A stretch of DNA of 33,541 nucleotides from positions 1 to 33,541 of the forward strand of contig JAPLMQ010000168.1 in assembly GCA_026386955.1 (NCBI GenBank), given 5' to 3'. The stretch is from Planctomycetota bacterium (GTDB lineage Bacteria > Planctomycetota > Phycisphaerae > Phycisphaerales > Phycisphaeraceae). Of this stretch, positions 6,802-16,100 are shown piece by piece. Position 1 is the first letter of the stretch. Each line of letters opens with the position of its first letter. The translations under genes and the position numbers were made by a program. Below the pieces are notes generated by a model. It was not told the DNA's origin. It ran no database searches and was given only the letters and a program-made list of their open reading frames with translations.

Positions 6802-9171
6802 GTGCACCTGAGCTCGGTCCAAACCTTTGCAGTCATGGTCTCGGCTCTCCTGGCGTTGCTGGGGGTGTTGCTGGGGCTTCGTCGTCGCGCGGAGGTCCGC
6901 GACTACGCACGAAGCCACTCCGAGCGCCTCGAGGCCAAGGCCCGCGGAAGCGACCGCGCCCGCCTGCAGCATCCGCACATCGACCTCTCGCAATGCTTCG
7001 GCTGCGGCGCCTGCGTGCGCGCCTGCCCCGAGGAGGGCGTGCTCTCCCTGCTCCATGGCCAGGCCGTGGTGCTTCACGGCGCACGGTGCGTTGGGCATGG
7101 CGCCTGCGCGTCGGCCTGCCCGATGGGCGCCATCGCCCTGACCCTGGGCGACCTGAAGGACCGCCGCGACATCCCCGCGCTCGACGAGGAACTCGAGGCG
7201 GTCGGCCAGCCCGGGCTCTTCCTTGCGGGCGAATTGGGCGGGTTCGCCCTGGTCCGCACCGCCGTCTCGCAGGGCGTGGCGGTCGCCGACGCCATCGCCA
7301 GGCGCCTAGCCCAGCAAGGCAAGGCGCACGTGGGCAAGCAGTCCGCCGTCCAAGTCACCGTCCAAGGCTCGGCTCCAAGCTCCAACCGGGGCGCCGACGA
7401 GCCGCTCGACCTTCTGGTAGTCGGCGCCGGCCCGGGCGGCATCGCCTGTTCACTCCGCGCCAAGGAACGCGGCATCGCCCACAGGGTGATCGAGCAGGCG
7501 GAGCGCATCGGCGGCACGGTGGCGGCCTATCCGCGGCGGAAGATGGTCATGACCCAGCCGATGGAGTTGCCCCTCCACGGCCGCCTGCCGCGATTGACCT
7601 ACGAGAAAGAGGATCTCGTCGAACTCTGGGGTTCCCTGGTGACCGACCACCAACTCCCCGTGCGCACCGGCGTGCGGCTGGAGGGACTGCGCCGGCTCGA
7701 GGACGGCACCTACGAAGCGGCGACCACCGCCGGCGTCCTGCGCGCCCGAAACGTCTGCCTGGCGCTGGGACGGCGGGGCTCCCCGCGAAAGCTCGATGTC
7801 CCGGGCGAGGATCTCCCCAAGGTCTCCTACAGCCTCCTCGACGCGGAGTCCTACCGCGACCGGCGGATCCTCGTCGTCGGCGGGGGCGACAGCGCCATCG
7901 AGGCCGCCTTGGCGTTGGCGGACCAGCCCGGCAACACGGTCACGCTCGTCTACCGCCAGAAGTCGTTTTTCCGGCTCAAGGCCCGCAACGACAAGCGTCT
8001 GGCGATGGCGCTGGAGAAGAAGCGGCTGGTCGCACTGATGGAGACCCAAGTCGAGCGCATCGAGCGCGACCGCGTCCACCTCCTGCGCCCGCCGGCGTTC
8101 GCCGAGACCGGCCAAGCATCGTCGCGCGAAGCGCCGCCCACCGAGCCGATGATCCTGCCCAACGACGAAGTCTTCATCTTCGCCGGCGGGCAGCCTCCCT
8201 TCGAGATGCTCGCAAAAGTCGGCGTGTCGTTCGATCCCAAGGACCGCCCGAAGGAGCGTGCCCTCGCGGCCGGGGGAGGATTGCTCCCGGCGCTGGTGGT
8301 GGTGCTGCTCTGCTCGCTGGCGATGCTCGTCTGGGTCTCGCGGCACCGCGACTACTACAACCTCGCCGCCGCCGAGCGCGTCACTTCCGACGCCCACGCC
8401 GCCCTCCGCCCCTCGGGCCAGACGGGGCTCGCGCTGGGCTTGGCCGCCACGGTCTTGCTGCTCGCCAACCTCGCCTATCTCGCCCGGCGTTCGGCCTGGG
8501 TGGGGCGATTCATCCCCGGGTCGCTCCGTGCCTGGATGGGAAGCCATGTCCTGACGGGGCTCGTCGCCTTCCTCGCGGTGCTCACCCACGCGGGCTTCTC
8601 CTTCCGCGACACCGTCGGCGGACACGCGCTGATCGCCTTCACCATCGTCGTGGCCACCGGCCTGGTGGGGCGGTACTTCTACGCCTTCGTCCCCCGGGCG
8701 GCCAACGGCACGGAGGTCGATCTCGACGACGTGCGGGCCCAGCTCGCCACGCTCTCGGGCCAGTGGGACCGCGCCGGCCGTGGGTTCGGTCACGAGGTCC
8801 GCCAACAGATCGAGGACTTGATGTCGGCCGGCCGTTGGCGGCCGGGCATGTTCGGGCGCATCGCCGCGCTGGTGTCGGGCCAGGTCCGCCTCCGCGCCGC
8901 CATCTCCCGCCTCCGCCGCCAGGGCCAGCGCGAGGGCATTCCCGCCGACGAGATCACGCACCTCGTCGGCATGTCCCGCCGGGCCTATCGCTTGACCCTG
9001 CTGGTGACGCACTACGAGGAGGTGCGGGCGATCCTCTCCTCCTGGCGGTATTTCCACCGCTGGCTGGCGCTGTTGCTGGTGCTGCTCACGGGTATCCACA
9101 TCGCCACCGCCATGCGCTTCGGCGAACTCGGCGCGAAGCTCGCCGCCCTATTTGCGGGAGGGCGACCGTGA
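6802..9171 (+). CDS. Membrane Fe-S / FAD-NAD(P) oxidoreductase with b-haem-like membrane domain
   Basis: Up to 789 residues from GTG 6802; ATG 6835 (residue 12) is an alternative. Order: an N-terminal membrane helix (about 11-26); a dicluster ferredoxin region with C65, C68, C71, C75 and then C96, H99, C102, C106; a thioredoxin-reductase-like flavoprotein part with FAD motif GAGPGG (208-213) and NAD(P) motif GGGDSA (360-365); and from about residue 490 a membrane domain with several His-containing helices (SHVLTGLVAFLAVLTHAG; FHRWLALLLVLLTGIHIA) resembling diheme cytochrome b. The flavin part lacks the redox-active CxxC of thioredoxin reductase. The second cluster has His at one Cys position; I recall CVGHGxC in relatives, so it is probably a family trait. 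The gene overlaps the 23-haem cytochrome gene, suggesting that it hands electrons from NAD(P)H or quinol to that protein, or takes them from it. Confidence 0.8.
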   Translation: MHLSSVQTFAVMVSALLALLGVLLGLRRRAEVRDYARSHSERLEAKARGSDRARLQHPHIDLSQCFGCGACVRACPEEGVLSLLHGQAVVLHGARCVGHGACASACPMGAIALTLGDLKDRRDIPALDEELEAVGQPGLFLAGELGGFALVRTAVSQGVAVADAIARRLAQQGKAHVGKQSAVQVTVQGSAPSSNRGADEPLDLLVVGAGPGGIACSLRAKERGIAHRVIEQAERIGGTVAAYPRRKMVMTQPMELPLHGRLPRLTYEKEDLVELWGSLVTDHQLPVRTGVRLEGLRRLEDGTYEAATTAGVLRARNVCLALGRRGSPRKLDVPGEDLPKVSYSLLDAESYRDRRILVVGGGDSAIEAALALADQPGNTVTLVYRQKSFFRLKARNDKRLAMALEKKRLVALMETQVERIERDRVHLLRPPAFAETGQASSREAPPTEPMILPNDEVFIFAGGQPPFEMLAKVGVSFDPKDRPKERALAAGGGLLPALVVVLLCSLAMLVWVSRHRDYYNLAAAERVTSDAHAALRPSGQTGLALGLAATVLLLANLAYLARRSAWVGRFIPGSLRAWMGSHVLTGLVAFLAVLTHAGFSFRDTVGGHALIAFTIVVATGLVGRYFYAFVPRAANGTEVDLDDVRAQLATLSGQWDRAGRGFGHEVRQQIEDLMSAGRWRPGMFGRIAALVSGQVRLRAAISRLRRQGQREGIPADEITHLVGMSRRAYRLTLLVTHYEEVRAILSSWRYFHRWLALLLVLLTGIHIATAMRFGELGAKLAALFAGGRP

Positions 9172-11366
9172 TCCTGAAGATCCTCGTCGCCGTCGTCTCG
9201 CTCCTGGCCGTGCTCGCGCTGGTCTACTGGGAGTTCCACCGCGCGACCTCGCCGGGCCCGCTGCATCCGACGCACGCCTCGGTGCCCGAGTTGCGCGGGA
9301 ACGGGGGCTGCGTGGCGTGCCACGGCGACGAGAAGCACGACCTCGCCGGCGCCTGCCTGGTCTGCCACAAGCCCGTGGCCGCGCAGATGGCGGCCGGACG
9401 GGGAATCCACGGCAAGTCACCGCCGACAGTGATCAAGGCATGCGGCGCCTGCCACGTCGAGCACGCCGGCGGCGCCGTGGCGCTGATCGACGCGCGGAGT
9501 TTCAAAAAGTCCGGCATCGCCGACCCCGAGAAATACGACCACGCATATGTCCCCGGCTTCGCCCTCGGCGGGAAGCACCTCGACCTGCACTGCATCCGCT
9601 GCCACACCGCAGCCCACACCGAGCCAATCGTCCGCGGCATGTCGCGCTATCTGGGCCTGAGCCAAACCTGCACCGCCTGCCACAAGGACGTCCACAAGGG
9701 CGACTACGGGAAAGACTGCGCCTCGTGCCACGGGCAAAGCGAGAAGTTCGACCGCGTCGCGAAATTCGCCCACACAAAGGCCTTCCCGCTGACGGGCGCC
9801 CACGCCAACCAGGCCTGCAAGGAGTGCCACGCCCCGGGCAGCGCCAACGCAGTGGGCAACCTGCTTCGCCTCGCCGCGGCCACCGCTCCAGCCACCCGCC
9901 CGGCCTCGGCCGCCGCGGTGCGGGTGCGGACCTGCGTCGACTGCCACGCCTCGCCCCACAAGACCGGCTTCGTCGAAGCGGCGGTCCGCATCGCCGGGCA
10001 AGCCTTCGCCGACCAGTGCCTGGCCTGCCACGTGCCCGAGCGCGGCGGCTTCCTCGGCGCCGGCGTGACCATGACCGTAGCGATGCACGCCGCGACGTCG
10101 TTCAAGCTCGATCCACCGCATCAAAAAGTCGGCTGCCAGGAATGCCATCCGACCTTCGGCCGGCGAAAGACGCTTCCCGCCGGGGCCGACCTCGCCAAGC
10201 GCTTCGCGGCCCTGTTCCCGTCCAAGTCGGCCCAGTCGTGCGAGGCATGCCACGCCGATCCGCACAAGGGCCAATTCAACAGCGGCCCCTCGCAGGGTCG
10301 TTGCCTTGCCTGCCATGCGCCGACGCGCTTCAAGCCCAGCGCCTTCGGCGTCGAGGAGCACAAGAAATCTCGCTTCCCGCTGACCGGGTCGCACGAGGCG
10401 GTCTCCTGCGACCGTTGCCACGCAAAACCGCTCGACGGCCCGCGTCGCTTCGTGCCCACCGCCGCCGCATGCGCGGAGTGCCACAAAGACGTGCATGGCG
10501 GGGCGTTCGACGGGCCCGACAAGCCGGCGCTGGTCCGCGGGCTGACGGGCTGCGCGCGTTGCCACGACACCGGCTCCTTCGCGCAGGTCAAATGGACGGG
10601 CGAGGACCACCACCTTTGGACGGGCTACCGGCTCGAGGGCAAGCACGCCCAGGCCGCGTGCGCCGCTTGCCACAAACCCGCGCCCAAAGGCGCGCCCCTG
10701 CCCGCGGCCCCCCCCGCCAACGGCCGCAAGGGCGCCGTCGACCCGGTCTTGGTGCTCGCGGGCTTCGGCCCCACGCCCACGCGCTGCGATGCATGCCACG
10801 CCGACGTTCACGAAGGGCACTTCGATCGACCCGGCCGGCCTCGCGTGGTGCGCGGGCAGGAGGGCTGCGCCCGTTGCCACGACACCCAGGCCTTCAAGTC
10901 CGTGAAGTGGGCCGTTGAGGATCACGCGACCTGGACGCAGTATGCCCTGCAGGGCCTTCACGCCAAGGTGAGCTGCGCCGCGTGTCACACGCCGGGCGCC
11001 TCTAACAAGGTCCACCTCCCGCTGCCCCCCCCGCCGGCCAAAGGCGCTGCGGCCCCGTTCGCCCTCGCGGCCAGCCGCTGCGACTCCTGCCACGCCGACA
11101 TCCATGAGGGCCAGTTCCTCCGCAACGGCGTGAACGACTGCGCGCGTTGCCACCGCGTGGAGTCTCCCTTCAAGGAGACCACCTTCACGCACGCCCGAGA
11201 CTCGGCCTTCAAGCTTGACAAGACCCACGAGGCCGTGAGTTGCAGCGGCTGTCACCGGCTTGTCGAAATCCGGCCGGGCGTCCGCGCGAGGCGGTACCTC
11301 CCGCTGGGAAACCAATGCCAGGATTGCCACGCGCTGCCCGGGGCCAGCAGAAAGGCGCCCCGATGA
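9168..11366 (+). CDS. Membrane-anchored 23-haem c-type cytochrome
   Basis: The product has 732 residues from a GTG overlapping the previous stop. An N-terminal hydrophobic helix (ILKILVAVVSLLAVLALVYW) without a clear cleavage site suggests an inner-membrane anchor with the rest in the periplasm. I count 23 CxxCH motifs. The first four are in a divergent head. Motifs 5-22 form six three-haem modules of the pattern CxxCHxDxHxGxF, then CxxCHxxxxF, then FxH, FxLxGxH and CxxCH; a last CQDCH ends the protein. Each module supplies extra His residues that could be distal ligands, giving bis-His haems. Modules are separated by Pro/Ala linkers of variable length. It is placed between a membrane oxidoreductase and an outer-membrane barrel, so a periplasm-spanning electron carrier is the likely role. 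No catalytic-site motif of nitrite reductase or hydroxylamine oxidoreductase was recognised. Confidence 0.88.
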   Translation: MILKILVAVVSLLAVLALVYWEFHRATSPGPLHPTHASVPELRGNGGCVACHGDEKHDLAGACLVCHKPVAAQMAAGRGIHGKSPPTVIKACGACHVEHAGGAVALIDARSFKKSGIADPEKYDHAYVPGFALGGKHLDLHCIRCHTAAHTEPIVRGMSRYLGLSQTCTACHKDVHKGDYGKDCASCHGQSEKFDRVAKFAHTKAFPLTGAHANQACKECHAPGSANAVGNLLRLAAATAPATRPASAAAVRVRTCVDCHASPHKTGFVEAAVRIAGQAFADQCLACHVPERGGFLGAGVTMTVAMHAATSFKLDPPHQKVGCQECHPTFGRRKTLPAGADLAKRFAALFPSKSAQSCEACHADPHKGQFNSGPSQGRCLACHAPTRFKPSAFGVEEHKKSRFPLTGSHEAVSCDRCHAKPLDGPRRFVPTAAACAECHKDVHGGAFDGPDKPALVRGLTGCARCHDTGSFAQVKWTGEDHHLWTGYRLEGKHAQAACAACHKPAPKGAPLPAAPPANGRKGAVDPVLVLAGFGPTPTRCDACHADVHEGHFDRPGRPRVVRGQEGCARCHDTQAFKSVKWAVEDHATWTQYALQGLHAKVSCAACHTPGASNKVHLPLPPPPAKGAAAPFALAASRCDSCHADIHEGQFLRNGVNDCARCHRVESPFKETTFTHARDSAFKLDKTHEAVSCSGCHRLVEIRPGVRARRYLPLGNQCQDCHALPGASRKAPR

Positions 11367-13192
11367 GACGACCCTTCCTCAGATGCCTGGGGGCACTGAC
11401 GGCGGTGGCGATCATGGTCACTCCGACCCACGCCGAGAAGGTCGCGGTCGAGGTCACCGCCAGCTCCGGGCGGAGCATGTACCTCAACGCCGGCCGCAAG
11501 GCGGGGATCGCCCCCGGGCAGCGTGTGCGCGTGGTCTCCAACGGGCGCACGATCGAAGGGGTGGTCATCGCCGTCACGGGCACCAGCGCCCGCGTCGACC
11601 TGTTGGCGGAGATCGCGCTGCCCGAGGTGGGTGCCCGGGGCGAAGTCGAGATCCCCGACGAGGTCGCACCCAAGCCCGGTGCGGCTCCGCTGCATTTTGC
11701 TGCGACCCAGCCGGCGACGACCCAGCCGGCGGCAACTCAACCGGCGGCCACTCAACCTGCTTCGACCCAACCCGCCTCAACCCGGCCCGCGGGGACGCAG
11801 CCCGGCGACGGCCCCCCGGCCTCGCAGCCCGCGGGTGAAGTCATCGATGTCACCCGCCCCGGCGCGCCCGGCGGAGGCGGCGATCGCAAGACCCCCGTCC
11901 ACCCCGCCTGGCCCAGCAAGACCGACCCGGCCGACCCCGACGCCCCTCTGCTCGCCCCCGTCAGCCGCCGCCCCGAGGAGAGGCCCACCAAGATCACCGG
12001 CCGCGTCGCCACCGACATCTTCGTCGGGCACAACATGTCCCCCGACAACCACCGCAATTTCCTCGACTCGCGCCTCACCCTCTCCATCGACGTGACCAAC
12101 CCCTTCGGCCAGGGCGGCCGGCTGCAGTTCCTCGGCATCGCCGAGGGCGATTACCGCGAACTCTCCTCCGGCTCCGAAACGAACCTTAAGTTCAACCCCG
12201 AGCTTTTCTCCTACGCCATCGGCGGCGAGGACTACTCCCCGTATCGATTCGAGATCGGGCGCTTCTATTCCTACTACGTCCCCGAATTGGGCCTGCTCGA
12301 CGGGGCCGAGGGTGCGTTGATCTTCCAGAACGGCGTGACCCTCGGCGCCGGCGCGGGGTTCTACACCGTCCCGTTCTCCGAACTGGATTGGGGCACCGAC
12401 TACGGCTTCCACCTCTTCGCCAACTACGAAACCAAGAAGAACCCCGGCCTGTTCTCCGCCACCGTCGCCTACCAGAAGACCTGGCACGACGGGGCGCCCG
12501 ACCGCGACCAGATCACCGGCCGGTTCAACTACCACCCCATCAAGCCGCTCTGGCTCAACGGGTCTTTCCGGGCCGACATCTACACCGGCGGCGACACCCT
12601 CAAGGGCGCCGGCATCGAGCTGACCGAAGCGTGGGGCCAGGCCCGCTACGCCGTCACCGACAAGTGGACCGTCTCGGGCACCTACTCGCGCTACACCTGG
12701 CCCGAACTCAAGAACAGCCAGTTCAACGCCCTGCCTCCGGAACTGGTCATGCACGGGCGGGTCGACCGCGCCGAGGCCTCCACCTCGTACGACCTCACCA
12801 AGTCGCTGCGCCTCGGGGCCCGGCTGAATTACTGGATCGACCAGGACGGCGACGGCTCGGGCGGTGAGATCGACGCCGACTGGACGCCCGACTGGATCGG
12901 GCCCACGCTCCACGCGGCCATCTATCAGATCAACGGCCCCCTCGCCTCGGGCACCGGGGGCCGCATCGAGCTCCGCAAGAACCTCGGCAAGTCCGACGCC
13001 TTCCTGGGCTACGAGGCCTTCCAATACCAGACCTCCACCGGCTTCGGCTCCAGCAATCTTTTGAGAAACACCGTGCGGGGAGGGGTTTCTTGGCGATTCA
13101 AGCAGTGGTACTATAGCGCGTCGACCGACTACAACTTCGGCGACGGCCAAGACGCCATCTCCCTCAATCTGCACGCGGAGTACCGGTTCTAG
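11363..13192 (+). CDS. Outer-membrane beta-barrel protein, candidate porin of a cytochrome conduit
   Basis: The product has 609 residues from an ATG overlapping the preceding stop (ATGA). A signal peptide ends at THA (residue 24). Residues 25-100 form a small beta domain (GRKAGIAPGQRVRVV, GVVIAVTGTSARVDL) resembling SH3-like or FlgT-type folds. A TQPA-repeat linker follows (about 111-156), and about 400 residues (210-609) alternate polar and aromatic residues as in beta-barrels and end in AEYRF, the C-terminal Phe signal of outer-membrane proteins. It has no CxxCH. Lying between two multihaem cytochromes, it plays the part that MtrB-type porins play in porin-cytochrome complexes. I saw no clear sequence similarity to MtrB, and the barrel part is shorter than MtrB. 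Confidence 0.8.
   Translation: MRRPFLRCLGALTAVAIMVTPTHAEKVAVEVTASSGRSMYLNAGRKAGIAPGQRVRVVSNGRTIEGVVIAVTGTSARVDLLAEIALPEVGARGEVEIPDEVAPKPGAAPLHFAATQPATTQPAATQPAATQPASTQPASTRPAGTQPGDGPPASQPAGEVIDVTRPGAPGGGGDRKTPVHPAWPSKTDPADPDAPLLAPVSRRPEERPTKITGRVATDIFVGHNMSPDNHRNFLDSRLTLSIDVTNPFGQGGRLQFLGIAEGDYRELSSGSETNLKFNPELFSYAIGGEDYSPYRFEIGRFYSYYVPELGLLDGAEGALIFQNGVTLGAGAGFYTVPFSELDWGTDYGFHLFANYETKKNPGLFSATVAYQKTWHDGAPDRDQITGRFNYHPIKPLWLNGSFRADIYTGGDTLKGAGIELTEAWGQARYAVTDKWTVSGTYSRYTWPELKNSQFNALPPELVMHGRVDRAEASTSYDLTKSLRLGARLNYWIDQDGDGSGGEIDADWTPDWIGPTLHAAIYQINGPLASGTGGRIELRKNLGKSDAFLGYEAFQYQTSTGFGSSNLLRNTVRGGVSWRFKQWYYSASTDYNFGDGQDAISLNLHAEYRF
11693..11830 (+). repeat. TQPA-type low-complexity repeat in the barrel protein
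   Basis: About eight imperfect copies of a 12-15 base unit encode TQPA, TQPAST, TRPAG and similar segments (residues about 113-156). This is a flexible extracytoplasmic linker between the small N-terminal domain and the barrel. Such tracts often vary in copy number between strains. Confidence 0.75.
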
Positions 13193-13195
13193 ACA

Positions 13196-16100
13196 TTGAA
13201 CCCGCTTACCGCCACCTGCCAATTTCTCCGGGCGCGCTGGAAGGCCGTGGCCTTCGGACTGGCACTCACCTGCTGGGTCGCCTGTAGTTCCTACGTCACC
13301 AACCAGGGATGGGACCGCAGCCACGGCCCGGTCGTTCCTCACGACTCGTTCCCTGCCGACTGCGCCCTCTGCCACGTCTCCGAAAACTGGCACACGCTCC
13401 GCAAGGACTTCAAGTTCGACCACCTCAAGCAGACGGGCACCCCCCTCAACGGCGCCCACGCGCAGGCGACCTGCCTCCGTTGCCACAACGACCGCGGCCC
13501 CGTCCAGCGATTCTCCGCCAAGGGCTGTTCGGGCTGCCACACCGACATCCACCGCACCCGCCTGGGCAACCAGTGCCAGACCTGCCACACCGAGCAGACC
13601 TGGGTCCCCAAGGACATCATCGCCCGCCACAACCGCACGCGGTTCCCGCTCACCGGCGGGCATGTCGCCGTGAGCTGCACCTCCTGCCACAAGGGCGCCG
13701 CGGTCGGCAATTTCGAGCCGATCGACACCCAGTGCGCCTCGTGCCACATTCAAGACTACAACCGCACCGCCGCGCCCAACCACGCGGCGGCGGGATTCAC
13801 CACCCAGTGCGAAACCTGCCACACGCCCCAGGACTGGCGCGGCAAGTTCGCCGGCCACCCCTCGAGCTTCCCGCTCCGGGGCGGACATGCCGCCCTTGCC
13901 TGCTCCGTCTGCCACAAGACCGGCACGTTCAAGGGCGTCTCAAGCGACTGCGTCACGTGCCATCTCAAGAATTACCAGGCCACCTCCGATCCCAACCACG
14001 TCGCCGCGGGCTTCGACACGACCTGCCAGAGCTGCCACAACATCACCTCCTGGCTGGGCGCCAAGTTCAACCACCCGCCCGCCTTCCCCCTCGCCGCGGG
14101 GCATGCGGGCGTCCGCTGCTCCTCGTGCCACACCGGCGCGACCTTCAAGGGCGTGGTCAATGACTGCGCCGCCTGCCATCTGAAGAAATACCAGGCGACC
14201 ACGAATCCCAACCACGCCGCCGTGGGCTTCTCCACGTCCTGCAAGACCTGCCACACCACCACCGCCTGGAAGGGCGCGAAGTTCAATCATCCCTCGACCT
14301 TCCCCCTGACCAACGGGCATGCGGGCGTCTCCTGCTCATCGTGCCACGTCGGCGGCATGACCACCAAGCTCAACACCGCCTGCGTGAGCTGCCACCAGGC
14401 GAAGTTCGACCAGACCAAGAACCCGCCCCACGCCGCCGCGGGCTTCGGCTCCGACTGCGTGACTTGCCACACGACCGTCGCCTGGGCGTCGGCGAAGTTC
14501 ACCCACACCGCCACGTTCCCCCTCACCAACGGCCACGCCGGCCAAACCTGCACCGCCTGCCACAAGGGCAACGTCTATAAAGGCCTGCCCAGCGCCTGCG
14601 TGAGCTGTCACCAAGCCACCTACGACGCCACCAAGAACCCCAACCACAAGACCTCCGGCTTCGGCACCGATTGCCAGACCTGCCACACCACCACCCGCTG
14701 GCAGGGCGCCAATTTCAAGCACCCCGCGACCTTCCCGCTCACCGCCGGCCACGCGAACAAGTCATGCTCCGTCTGCCACAAGGGCGGGGTCTACACCGGC
14801 CTCACCACCGCTTGCGCCTCGTGCCACCAGTCCAACTTCGACCAGACCAAGAGCCCGCCCCACGCCGCGGCAGGCATCAACACCGCCTGCCAGACTTGCC
14901 ACACCACCACTGCTTGGCCCGGTGCGAAATACACCCACACCGCCACGTTCCCACTCTCCGGCGGCCACGCCTTGCCTTCCTGCACCACCTGCCACGTCGG
15001 CAACGTCTTCAAGGGCCTGCCCAACGCCTGCGTCAACTGCCACCAGGCGAAGTACGACGCCACCAAAAGCCCCAACCACAAGACCTCGGGCTTCGGCACC
15101 GATTGCAAGAGCTGCCACAACATCACCGCCTGGCAGGGCGCGACCTTCAAACATCCCGCGACGTTCCCGCTCACCGCGAGCCACGCCAACCTCGCCTGCG
15201 CCTCGTGCCACAAGGGCGGCGTCTACACCGGGCTCACCACCGCTTGCGTGAGTTGCCACCAAGCCAAGTACAACGCCACTACCGCTCCGCCCCACGCCGC
15301 CACCGGCTACGGCACCGACTGCAAGACCTGCCACAACACCACCGCCTGGCTCGGAGCCAAGTTCACCCATCCCCTCGCCTTCCCGCTCACCAACGGCCAT
15401 GCGGGCAAGCAATGCAGCGTGTGTCACAAGGGCGGCATCTACACCGGGCTCACCGCCTCCTGCGTGAGTTGCCACCAAACCAAGTACACCGCGACGACCA
15501 CCCCGCCCCATGCCGCCGCGGGTTTCAGCACCGCCTGCCAGACCTGTCACGGCACGTCATCGTGGCTCACCGCCAGCTTCACCCACATCGCCTCCTTCCC
15601 GCTCACCGCGGGCCACGCGGGCGTCGCCTGCGCCACCTGCCACAAAGGCAACGTCTTCAAAGGCCTGCCCAGCTCCTGCGTCTCTTGCCATCAGGCCAAG
15701 TACACCGCGACGACCACCCCGCCCCATGCGGCCGCGGGTTTCAACACCGCATGCCAGACTTGCCACGGCACGTCATCGTGGCTCACGGCGAGCTTCACCC
15801 ACATCGCCTCCTTCCCGCTCACCGCGGGCCACGCGGGCGTCGCCTGCGCCACCTGCCACAAGGGCAACGTCTACAAGGGCCTGCCCAACACCTGCGTCTC
15901 CTGCCACCAGGCCAAGTTCAACGCGACGACCACGCCGCCCCACGCGGCCGCGGGATTCGCCACGACCTGCCAAACCTGCCACACCACCTCCTCGTGGCTC
16001 ACGGCCAGCTTCACTCACATCGCCTCCTTCCCGCTCTCAGGCGGCCACGGCGGCGTCGCCTGCGCCACCTGTCACAAGGGAAATGTCTTCAAGGGCCTGC

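Noticed and set aside
6993..9167. Extension of the 23-haem cytochrome frame upstream to give a protein of 1457 residues
   Set aside because: The extra part lies out of frame inside the oxidoreductase gene and is Arg/Pro/Gly-rich noise. The GTG at 9168 directly precedes a membrane-anchor helix and overlaps the previous stop.
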